From Gonium pectorale (taxonomy: Eukaryota > Chlorophyta > Chlorophyceae > Chlamydomonadales > Volvocaceae), in assembly GCA_001584585.1 (NCBI GenBank), contig LSYV01000075.1:304905-368904 (forward strand): a stretch of 64,000 bases of DNA. Reading direction: 5' to 3'. The notes beneath the pieces are model-generated. The model saw only the letters and a program-made list of their open reading frames with translations, had not been told where the DNA came from and did no database searches. Of this stretch, positions 11,731 to 21,211 are shown one piece after another. The position numbers and the translations under genes were made by a program. The number at the start of each line of letters is the position of its first letter. Within the stretch, counting starts at the first letter, position 1.

Positions 11731-12402
11731 GCCGCCTTGGCGGCCCTCGCGTCGGCAGTTCCGCGGGCCCTTTCGGGCTACACGGCCGGCATGCCCCTGG
11801 ACCCCGAGCAACTGAAGATAAAGGACTATGATGAAAAGGTGGCAGCCTGCTCGGCCACCGGCGCGCAGGCCGCGTCGGCTCTGCTGCGCAGCAAGCTGGC
11901 GGACCCGCTGCTGCAGCTCCTCGCGCACAGCGGCAGGGAGGGCTTCCAGCCGGCGGGCGGCGACACGCAGATGCGGCTGCTGTGGGCAAGGGCGCACACG
12001 CTCGTGTCCGGCAGCCCCACACATATGGGCGACCGCCGAGTGGACGCAGCCACGCGCCGCGCCGCATAGGCCTTCATTCTCAGGTTCCTCCGCACCTGCG
12101 TCCTCCGCTGCTGTAGCCGGGCGCTGGCCGAGTCAGCACAGCAGTGGGAGCGGGGCGGCCTGACTGCGACGGCGATTATCCAGGGGCCCTGGGACGTGGG
12201 CCACTACGCGGCCACGTGCTGCCTCGACCCCGTCATCCAATGGTACAGCCCGGCCGCCGACCCGACCTCTGGCGCTTCCGAGGGGCATGGCGGCGGCGGC
12301 GCGGCGCGGTGTGCCGTACGCTGGTTACGGAGCTCTCGTCCAGCGGGACAATGGAGCACGCTGCGCGGCGGGTGGTCATGCGCATCCTCACCCAGAAGTG
12401 AG
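11731..12402 (+). pseudogene. 3' fragment of an unidentified plus-strand gene
   Basis: An exon-like stretch begins after a clean acceptor (TGTCCGCAG ending at 11730), only 31 bases right of the duplication breakpoint at 11700. It reads AALAALASAVPRALSGYTAG onward, through about 12000. A second acceptor (TTCTCAG at about 12081) opens another frame reading ALAESAQQWERGGL; near its end a different frame ending MRILTQK looks better. The product is not recognised. The acceptor implies upstream exons, which are missing: copy A of the lectin duplication lies there instead. Shifts between frames suggest decay. Confidence 0.35.
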
Positions 12403-12493
12403 AAGTAACTCTCCCTTTCCACTCACTATGATTCCGGCTGTGGAGATGTTTTCATAGCTCTGGTAACCGCAAACCGTTCCCTTTGCAGACGCC

Positions 12494-14716
12494 ATGGAAG
12501 CGATTAACGAACAGCTTAAACAGCTGAACACTGAGGTCAAAGACATGGGCAACGAGCTCAAGGAAGTGGTGAAGAACCTGCGCAACAATCCGAATGACAC
12601 AATCCTTCTTGACGAGCGTGAACGGCTGGTTCAGGCCCTCGCACGCCTCGAAGATCGCCGTATGAACCTGGAGGCGGCGCTGCAGGGTGAGATCCGACAG
12701 GCCAGGCGTATGGGACCTGGCAAGCTTGGGGCATGACATCCATCGTTGTGCTGCCACTATGCTCGTGTGCCCATATCGTTGCGGTCCCGGCGTGCTGGCC
12801 ACGCGTACGGCGTACTTTTGCTGGGACTGCGCTTGGCCTACACATACGGCGGGTTGGGGTACGTGTACGGCTGGGATGGGCGGGGAAACGTGGAGGCGGT
12901 CTCCTAGAGGCTGGCCAGTGTGAACAAGCGCTCCTTCAGACCAAGACAGCTCGCCTATGTCGCCTGTTGTCTGTGGCGTACAAGGCCTGTGGCGTACAAG
13001 GCCTGTGGCGTACAAGGAAAATTTCCTCCAGCTCCTTAAGCAAGGGTCGATTACGAGGCCAGCCGAGCACGTAATCTCGAGCATCATCAGGCGCTGTGCA
13101 CCTCGGCTCATGGTGGTCAGCAACGTCAACGAGGCGGTGGACCTGTACAACGAAGCCAAGTTGTTGCCTGGACCGAATACGGAGGCATGCCTGCTGGAGC
13201 AGGTACGCGAGAGTGTTCTTGTGTATCCCTAACATGCCAGGCATGAGCTTTCCTAAGACGTCGCCCACATGCCATCCTTGGCCTTGTGCTGCGGCCCTCC
13301 TCTCTCCTTTTAACGCAGCACGGGCTGCTCGTCAACAGCCCCATGTTTTCCAACCCTGCGGAGGGCAGCGCCAGCCTCCTTGTTGCGGTGGATCAGACCG
13401 GTTGCCCGTGCATATTGAAACTGCTCAGTCCGCGCGTAACGGCAGGCAGCAACCAGCAGCCTGGTGGCTCAGAGGCAGCGGCGTGCCGCGAGCTGTATGC
13501 GGACATGCCTGCTGATGTGCCCCTGGCCGGCGTGACGATTCTGACTCTAGAGCTGGGCCCCGAGCACTCGGAGCTGACAGGCCACGGTCCGGGGCTGTAC
13601 TCCGTGCTCAAAATGCCCCTTTACGCATCCAGCCTAGCGAAGTTGCCGGCAGCGCCCCCAGGCGCTGTGCTGACCGGGGCGCAGCGCATGGTGGCTGCGG
13701 TCGAGTGGATCCACAGCAAGGGCTACATCCACATGGACATCAAGGTGCGTGCATCGTGTTGTTCCGCTTGATAGTGCTGGTGGCCCAAAGGGATGCCCGG
13801 GTTAGCATGTACTTGCTTCCCTGTAGCTGTGAGGTTTATGGGTGCTGAAGGGCCAGCGGCTGATCCAATCTACTCCTTCCAGTCTGCCAATCTGGAAGCT
13901 GAGAGGAGCTAAACCCAGGACGCATGAGGTACTCACCGACAAAGTGGTCTTGCGGGATTGTTGACTTAGGAGGACCCGAGCCCGATGAGAAACCCAGAAG
14001 AGAACGGAAGCAAGCGATAGAGAGCCAAACTACATCTTGCGGTGCGTGTCTAATGACACCGGGTATAACTGGAGGAAGGTCCTTGCGTGCTGTGCTATGC
14101 GCTGCGTGATTGGTGTCGCATGTGTCCGCTTAAACTGACGTCTGACAACTGAACGTCACATTCATTGCAGGCGGATAACGTCTTTGTTGACGCTGAGGGA
14201 CGGTAAGTGTGGCAGCCACATGAGGTGTCCCGGTGTCGCACTCGGTGGCTCAAGTGCCGTCCGTGTCTTCTTTGTCAGGTGGTGGCTGGCTGACTTCGGC
14301 TCAGCGGTTTGCGAGGGCATGCAGCCAATCTCGACGACGAAGTGTTTTGCCCCTTCAACGCAGCTGGGCCCGGCTGCAAAGCAGTTTGACTGGTGAGTGC
14401 GAAAATGAAGACAGTATGTATGCCATGCACTCTCTGTTTCAACGGATGGAGCAGCTGCGGACTCTTGAAGTAACCTGATTTTACCTTCTTCAGGCACATG
14501 CTTGCGGTGATGGTGGTCATCGAGCTCGTCCGCTACTTCCGGTGCACTATTCGAGACTGGAAAGAAGGCTGGACAGAACTGCTGGTTGAGGGCGGCTGCG
14601 CTCCATACGCAAAGTTGAAGGCGGCGGGGGATAAGGTGTGCCACCACCTCGGCCCGGGCGACCTGACCAGCATGCTGCACATGCTGGTGCAGCGCGCATC
14701 GCCTCACTGCGTGTAG
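12494..14716 (+). CDS. Coiled-coil protein kinase-like protein
   Basis: Six exons: 12494-12686, 12940-13202, 13319-13744, 14171-14202, 14279-14392 and 14494-14716, giving 416 residues with all phases consistent. Residues 1-64 form a Leu/Glu/Lys coiled coil. The C-terminal half keeps the core catalytic landmarks of a protein kinase: HMDIKADN (catalytic loop; Met replaces the Arg of HRD, but Asp, Lys and Asn are kept) and LADFGS (metal-binding DFG). A candidate ATP lysine sits in CILKLL. No clear glycine-rich loop is visible, so the N-lobe is divergent and activity is uncertain. Short divergent kinases of this kind form lineage-specific families in volvocine algae. It lies between the two lectin duplication copies and in opposite orientation to them. 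Confidence 0.8.
12971..13016 (+). repeat. Three 16-bp tandem repeats inside a kinase-gene exon
   Basis: The unit GCCTGTGGCGTACAAG occurs nearly three times in a row. It lies in exon 2 (12940-13202) and is read through in one open frame. Because 16 is not a multiple of three, each copy is translated in a different frame. Confidence 0.85.
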
Positions 14717-15721
14717 AAAGCTCCCTTGTAGTGCTTGGCCCGGGACAGAGCCCGTGCCAACGGGGAGAATCTGTTTGGTATTGAGCACGACAAGCGGTGC
14801 AAGGGCTGTCCAGGTGGAACTTGCAGGCCGGGCAGCATCTAATCACGTGGGCGTAGGACAACTTGAGATCGGGCTAGGCGGAAGCGGGGACTGACTCTGG
14901 TTAGGGTGTCGCGCAGCTGGTGTGTGGGATGTCATCCGGGAGTGCAAGGGCCAGGTATGCGGCGAGGGACAAACTTGCGCTGGGATTTGTGGAGAACAGA
15001 TACTCGTGAGGCGAACTCGTGGCACCGCTTACCCGTCCATCTCTGCAAGCGTTGGAACAGTTGGTACTGTATTGCACGCCGTTGATTTACTACCGTACTT
15101 CACTACAAGCAGAGGCGGGTTGGGGTGGCGCGCCAATCTGTGCTTAGAAGACGCAGGTAACGGAATGACTGGTGCTGTCATGCTAATGCACACGGACTTT
15201 GTTAAGCAGGCCAGTCCATCGGGGACGCGCAAAGGCCCGGCGTTCTTTGCTACGGCACAGGTGATAAGGCGCGTCCAGAGCTCTTACAGTGTGTTGGCAA
15301 GGGCGACTGTTTTCGATGACATTTCCTTCTCGTACAGGAGTACAATTAGATCGAGGCAGTCCAGGCCTCAGGGGTGGTAGTTTATACCCCAGATGAGCTG
15401 GAGCACATGGAGGTACGATGGGGCTTCCGGGTTGTGCTGGACTTGTGCCGGGGATTGGTCAGCCATCGCCTTGAGCTTTTCAAGGTTGTCCTTTTGTGTG
15501 GCTTGGCTGGGTGGTGGTGTGCCATCCAGCGCCCGCTTTGCTCTAGGCGCTGGGTCCGCCTCTTGTGACGGGGAACTTTCTGGGTTTCTGTGTGCCTGTT
15601 GTCATCTTCCTGCGACACTCGGCAATGGACGGGCAGCGCCAGAAGTGCGTGTGCTATTCCAACGGCTTGAACCCACCTGCTCGTCCCCTTAACCCACCCG
15701 ACCCCCGCTCCCCTTCCCTAG
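14717..15721. other. Stretch without a recognised gene
   Basis: 3' flank of the kinase-like gene followed by sequence with no supported exon. It may include decayed upstream exons of the MFS transporter remnant starting at 15722, but no transporter motif was readable here. Confidence 0.35.
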
Positions 15722-16315
15722 GCGTGGGCGCCCCCTGCTGCGCGCGCATCCTGACCGCCTGGTTCGCCAGCAAGGAGCGCGGCACGTCCTGGGGCATGTG
15801 GAACAACGCGCATGCCTGGGAGGCTTCGTAGCGCCTCTGGTGGCGGGCGGCTTTGCCAAGGCCATGGGCTGGAAGTGGGGCATGTGGGTGCCCGGCATCA
15901 TCGGCCTGGTGGTGGGGTGCTTCAAGCTGCAGACCTGCAGGTGCGGGGAGTGAGGCGCTGGGCTGGAGGGCGAGCGTGCGTGCTGGGGAAGCCTGAAGAG
16001 GAGACGTGGACGGCGGGAAGCTGTGGCGAGAGCGATGGTGCTCCGGTTAGGGGTATGGGGATTCGGGAGGGGCACAGGTGGGTGTGGGGACAGATATGCT
16101 TTCGCCATGTGATTGCGTTTGCTCCAGCATCATATCAGAGTGCTGCATGCTGCCAGTGCGCTCTAGCAAAAGCTTTGTTTTCCTAAGCTGCCCTAAGGCA
16201 TCCCCGCCCCGCGCCCTAACCCCTTACCACCCCCAGGCCCCCGTCTGCGTGTCGGATCTGGAGCTGGGCGGCCGGGTGGGTGCGCTCATCGCAAGTGAGG
16301 CAGCGTGGGCAAGCG
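15722..16315 (+). pseudogene. MFS transporter remnant, glycerol-3-phosphate permease-like
   Basis: An exon-like block at 15722-15940, bounded by CCCTAG and a GTGCGG donor, reads ARILTAWFASKERGTSWGMW, the cytoplasmic-loop motif of GlpT/SLC37-type sugar-phosphate or glycerol-3-phosphate antiporters. After NNAHAW the frame meets TAG. Shifting frame by one base near 15810 restores GGFVAPLVAGGFAKAMGWKW and then MWVPGIIGLVVG, the expected continuation. A one-base deletion therefore breaks the gene. A second block after CCCCCAG (from 16237) reads DLELGGRVGALIAS and may be a later exon. No N-terminal or C-terminal exons were found, so this is a fragment. A sequencing error at the frameshift cannot be excluded. 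Confidence 0.6.
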
Positions 16316-17707
16316 GTAAGCGCGGGGCCGCCGTCGGCACGGGCGCAGGATTAACAAGAGGAGCGGGCGCGCCCATTGCGCCTTCCACTTGGGGGCTGTC
16401 ACTGGCAGCTGCCAACGGCCATTGAGCAATCGCGACCTTCCTGCACCGCATGCCGTGCCGTGCCGTTCCACTTTCGTCTGGAGACCGGACTCGTGCGCAC
16501 TTTTCACGCCCAGCTTCCTGGTCACGTGTTCCGCACTGGCAAGCTGGATGCGGTCCCGCGCGTACAGCTCGTCTCCTTCCTCGCCCTTGGCCAGCTTTCC
16601 GCCTTCCATCGCCCCCCCTTCGTTCCCCCTTTTGCCCTTCACCCCCACCTTCTGCCCCCTGGTACGCGTGTGCTCTCCAGGTACGTTTTCCGGAAGGGTC
16701 GGGCTGTTCTTAGGAACTGACGAAGCTGGGGACGGGGATGGGGTGGGCGACCAAGGCACACGCACGCACACACCTGTACTACTACGACCTTAGCTTATAC
16801 GATACTACCTAGCTGTACGCAACTCAGCCATCGACGTGGACGCCGCCGGAAACGGCGGCACATACCTGGCGGCTGCTGGACTTTCGGATCACCGACACCT
16901 TCAGGAGCCGGCGAAACGAGGCAAGGACCCGCTTGGCCGCCGGACGAGACATACGCTGCTGGCGCCCAGCTCGTCGTTGTTCATTTCTCTTTCCCTTCAT
17001 CTTCTGCCCCACGCTCGCAGGTGGTGATGTGGTACACTCCCCTCGGTGGCAGCGGCGGCGGCGGTGCACGTGGCAGCGTCGCCGCCAACGACAGCGGCTG
17101 CTGGTCGTTCCCCGCGCGGCCCACGTGATGTGCATGCGCATCGCCCACCTGGCAGTGGCGTCAGGGGAGGCAGCCGCCGCCGTCACCGCCAAAACTTCCA
17201 TCGCCGCCGGCGGAGCCAGCGTAGTGACCCGCCCGCCGCCGGGGCCCCTGCTCCAGCCCAGAGGTGCCCGGCACCTGGCGGCACGCGCCCTGGCTGCCCC
17301 CCAGCGCCTGCTGCTGGGGCCGCTGGCGGCGCCATGGCGGCGGGCAACCGACGGCCGTGTCCCAGTGGCAGCCGGCGAGGTCGCAGCCGCGGCGATTGTT
17401 GACGGGGTGCTGCCGGCGGCAGGGTACTGGGAGGCGGTCGTTCGGGCGCTGCGCGTACCCGTCGCCTCTGCAGCCACGGCGTCGTCGTGCCGGCTGGGTG
17501 GCGTGGTGCTGGCTGCGGTTGGCCTCGGCGCCTCAGTGGCGTGCCTGGGAAGTTGGAGCGGTGGCGGGGGATCTTGTGGGAGACGGGCGCGCACGCTGCG
17601 CCTAAGCCCACACCAGGTGCCAGGCGGCGGCTGCAGTCTCGCTGCCGGTATCTGAATCCCTTGAGGCCCGTCAGGCTGTTGGGGAGGTTCGTTGGATCCG
17701 GAGGGTG
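16316..17707. other. GC-rich stretch, no recognised gene
   Basis: Long open frames exist on both strands, especially 16933-17655 plus, but they are Ala/Gly/Arg-rich and overlap several other open frames, which is typical of GC-rich noncoding DNA. A plus reading with VMWYTPLGGSGGGGARG after a CTCGCAG acceptor near 17022 is the only exon-like hint. A dispersed repeat lies at 16879-16964. Confidence 0.3.
16879..16964. repeat. Dispersed ~85-bp repeat, copy 1
   Basis: Shares blocks such as GGAGCCGGCGAAA, GAGGCA and TTGGCCGCCGGACG with 37837-37930, in the same orientation. That copy lies in an intron of the TARBP1-like gene. Confidence 0.7.
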
Positions 17708-17712
17708 TTACA
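17708..17712 (-). terminator. Putative TGTAA poly(A) signal of the lectin gene
   Basis: TTACA on the plus strand, i.e. TGTAA on the minus strand. It lies about 245 bases after the last readable lectin exon of copy B (17957-17999), a plausible 3' UTR position. Confidence 0.35.
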
Positions 17713-17822
17713 TACGAGGGCGTATGCGAACGTAGATAATGATGGCGCGGGCGCTGGATGGGTGATGGGCGGGGCGTGCAGCGGCTCCTGCACTCCTGCT
17801 GGGTCCCCTTGCCAACACCGAC

Positions 17823-19054
17823 CTCGGCACGCGGTCCGACGCAACCAACGCACGCCACGTATCCCTTCATCAGCATCCCCCACATGCGATTCCCGCAGCC
17901 CCCAGTTGGGCACATCGTCTCGCCCTGCGCTTCGTAGAACACCCCCTATCACCCACCTCGAGGTGGAGGCGCCAGCCACATCCAGGCACATTCCGGTTGC
18001 TGCGCAATGGACAAGTGGGGCAAAAAAGGGTCACAGGTGGCCGGAGACCAGCACGGACAAATTGTGGCGCGAGCATGCACCCGACAATGGCACAGACGGT
18101 TATAAGGCAGAGTGTACATGCGATTTGGGCGCAAGCATACCAAAGCGCCTCCGCACGCACACTTACTGTGCATGGACTTGACGCTGATGCCCCCGTTGTA
18201 GCCGGATGTGATCTGCGGACGCGAGCAAGGCAGGGCGCCAGTAAGGACCATAACATACATCGTCCTTCATTACATTCAATCACGCACCAGGCCAAGCATG
18301 TGCTGCAATCGGAGGGTGACGGCAAGGCAGCGGTCGTCGGTGGTGGAGGTCTTGATCACCTGGGCGGTGCTCTTGGTGGGCAGGTCCAGCGGAAACACCT
18401 GCGCCGGGCTGCGGTGTGCAGGTTGCACGGGCGGGGGGGCGCGGGAGTATTGAACAGGACAGCGGGGCCAGGCAAGGGCACGGCAGGTAAACCCTCACTT
18501 CAAACAGCCTGACAACCACTACAGGGCGGCGCAACGTTCCACTGTGCCCGTCTCCCATGCGTTTCCACACCCCTGCTCGCCATGCATGCGGCGCCGTGCT
18601 CGGTGGCTACACCTTCCCATGCCTGGGCACGGCAGTCAAAGGTTTCACTGGCTTCCTCGTCGCCAGTCACTCTGGCAAGGCCGGCATGCAAGTTCTACAT
18701 CGGCGCACCAGCGCCAAAGCCCAAACCCCCTATCGCATTCGCCCGGCACGTGCACCATGCACGCATGCCGACTTGCAAAAGCACACCAGCGCCAGGCCTT
18801 GAGCCTCATCAAGGGAGGGCCCGCAGGCCTTCGAACCCATTTAGAGATGGCCGCCAGGCCGCCAACTCACGTGCGGTTGCATGTACGTGGGGATGGGGCG
18901 CACGCGTGAGGATGGGTCCAGGACGTGGACACAAGTGCACGTTAGCGGCGGCTGGGGATACACTGCTTTTTGCATTATGAGGTGTATGAGTTGCAGTCTA
19001 CGGATGGGACAGGGTCTGTGGGGCGGCATTGGGTGATGATGGGGCTGTGTTCGT
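17823..19054. repeat. Segmental duplication, copy B (lectin exons, internally deleted)
   Basis: Near-identical direct copy of 9918-11700. Relative to copy A it lacks about 528 bp at 18317/18318, which removes one lectin exon and half of another. It continues without a break into unique lectin exons at 19175-20871, so this looks like the ancestral location. Confidence 0.9.
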
Positions 19055-20871
19055 ATCCATCGTCATGGCTACGCTTCCTACAGGTGACCCACGGGTCATT
19101 CATGTCGGCAGGCATCCTTCCAGCGCGCCCTCGCGTCCGTGCTTGCCCAGCCAGATTCCCGCCACCCGGCTCACCTGGGTCTTGTCACAAGCACTGGCTC
19201 CGTTGATGTCGAGGCACATGCTGCGAGCGGGAACACACACACGTGTAGCGGGTACTATGCGCAATGGGTTGTTGGCTGCCGGCTAGAATACCAGACTGCT
19301 CGACTGCTCGACTGTTTGCATTGCCTCGCTCGCCTGTTTGCAGCCCAGGCGGAGCGACCATGACACGCTGTAACGCCTCTTACCCGGCGGCATTGGTGGG
19401 GCTGAGCGTGTAGGTGCCGCTGCCGTAGGGTGTGACCGACCACGCCTGGTTGGTGGCGCCGGAGGAGCAGGTGGCGAGAGCGACCCGGGTGCCGCTGCTG
19501 CTGCCGCTGTCCTTGGCCGCCACGCAGAGGGGGGTGGCGTCGTTGATGGTGGTGATGGTGTAGGCGCCAGTCAGGGTCGACGTCAGGGTGAAGTACTGCG
19601 CGGCGGCATGGGGTTCAGAGAGCGCGTTTCAGGGGGGTTGGCTCGCACCAAGGGACTACCAGCGGGCAAACATCATGCGGAGGGAGGGAGCTGTGGGAAG
19701 TCGCGACTCCATCTGCTGGACTGCTCAGAAGCACGCGCACCCATCCACCGCGCGTACCCACCCACCCACCCACTGTGCTCCCCTCCTTACCACGTGTGCA
19801 GCCGGGCTGGTCCATCTGAGCACGCCCCAAGCACTAAAGCGCGCCCACGGCTAGTTTGGCAACCTCGTTCCAGTTGCACGTGGCCACGTTCTCTCCCGCT
19901 CCCACTCACCCACCCACAAGGCAATCAAGGACTGGCAGGATACCTGACACCAGGCGCGCAGCTCGAGCGCGTGACTACGGCACGGTACGGTGCCGTACGC
20001 ACCTGCCCAGTGCTGTGTTGCAAGTCAGCTGCTGCAGGTAGGTGCCAGCCGCGTGGACGTTGTTCGCGATGTCCAGGCAGGACTTGAGGCTGCTGGTGCC
20101 GGTGCGGAGCTCGGTCGTGCTGATGACCGACGTCGTGTTGTCGACGGGGAAGGAGCAGCACGCGATGCGCATGCCGTTCATCGCTGTGTGGGTTGCGCGC
20201 GTGCGTTTGTGGCGGGGAGTGGGGGCCGGGGGCACAGGACGCGCGTGAGTACGCTTAGCCGGTGGGGGGGTGCAGACGTGAGATGCAGGGGTTGGCTCGA
20301 CGTACGGCTCAAGCCGCAGCACACACGTACGACATGTCTGCATTGAGCACTGCATTAAGGCTCGGCGCCGAATCTACAAGCACGGCTTGGCTTACCGGTG
20401 TCGTCGCTAGATGAAACCGGGTCTTCGACCCGGACCTGCATGCCGCAGATGTATGTGTCGCCGGGGCAGTACGTCCAGCCGGTCCAGCTGCAGGGGCGGG
20501 GTGAGGAGGCATCAGAGACAAGTAAGCTGCCCAAGAGCCAAAGGCTACCGGGTGTTGCTTGTATGTTTGGGAAATCGTGTGGGCCGAGGGTTGTTGTGCA
20601 TGCAGCAACAGTACCCAACCGGCTGATGCGCCCGCGCACGCTCTCAACGTCGGTGGGTGCGCGTGTGCGCAGTGTGCCTTCCAGAAAGGCCAAACTGCAG
20701 GCGTGCGTGCAGTGCAGGCTCGTGCTCTTTGGTACTGCTGTCAGTCGTCCTGGCGAACTCACTCTCCCCAGTATCCATTCTGTGCGCTGAGGTCGCTCCC
20801 GTGGGCGTTGCTGCACGTAAAGACGACCGAGTTGGCTGCCGTGTCGTCACCCAGGGACGGAGCGAACTGCT
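17957..20871 (-). CDS. VMO-I domain plus ricin-B lectin protein, 3' part damaged
   Basis: Minus-strand exons read 5' to 3': 20763-20871, 20396-20487, 20003-20183, 19384-19595 and 19175-19220, with phases agreeing through the first junctions. Exon 1 to the start of exon 3 encode a vitelline membrane outer layer I (VMO-I) fold: GDDTAANSVVFTC, WTYCPGDTYICGMQVRVEDP and DDTAMNGMRIACC are its characteristic DDTAxN and CxxG repeats. Ricin B beta-trefoil repeats follow: SCLDIANNVHAAGTYLQQLTC, LCVAAKDSGSSSGTR with NQAWSV, and MCLDINGAS. Such proteins are usually secreted and bind carbohydrate. Upstream of 20871 the frame stays open but no clear signal peptide or ATG was identified. Downstream, copy B keeps VFPLDLP to RCLAV (about 18317-18398), then the 528-bp deletion breaks the exon. 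MCLDVAGASTS survives at 17957-17999. The product is therefore probably truncated. Confidence 0.7.
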
Positions 20872-21100
20872 GGTGAGAGTGACGGGGAGGGTGTAGTAAG
20901 GTGTTTGTGCCACCGTACGGAGGGTACGTCCAAGGAGTCGGTTGCGTCGTTTGTGGTATTGCTATCTCGCCTGCACATACGTTCACGGTTGCAACGTTTC
21001 CCTATAAAATCTAAACGCGAACGCCTCACCCGACCCCCTGGTCACCTCGTTTTCTCGTCGTTTCGTAGGCACACCGGTCCCTCCTATAGCTCCTGTAATC
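20872..21100. promoter_or_regulatory. Putative bidirectional promoter, lectin gene / small membrane-protein gene
   Basis: 229 bp between the first readable lectin exon (minus) and the ATG at 21101 (plus). The same block, with the start of the plus-strand gene, recurs inverted at 25739-26066, showing it was copied as a unit. TATAAA at 21004-21009 on the plus strand lies about 95 bases before the ATG. Confidence 0.45.
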
Positions 21101-21189
21101 ATGCAGCAAACCGCCCGCAGCGGCCTTGAAAAGTTGCGTAGGACTCTCACGGACCAGAAGGATGTGATTATGGTCGGAGGGGCCATAGC
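21101..21189 (+). pseudogene. Truncated first exon of the small coiled-coil membrane protein
   Basis: Begins MQQTARSGLEKLRRTLTDQK and then MVGGAIAA, matching the start of the gene at 25832 (one I/V difference), with the same upstream region. After GCTGCAA at 21189 the sequence switches abruptly into the GC-rich repeat element. The hydrophobic segment is cut in half. The frame stays open for about 120 more codons of low-complexity sequence from the element, so a chimeric product is possible but unlikely to be functional. Confidence 0.65.
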
Positions 21190-21211
21190 TGCAATGGCAG
21201 CGGCCCGAGGT

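Noticed and set aside
16824..17942. 372-codon minus-strand open frame
   Set aside because: Low-complexity, overlaps equally long frames on the other strand, and crosses a dispersed repeat and the edge of the lectin duplication; length is explained by GC content.
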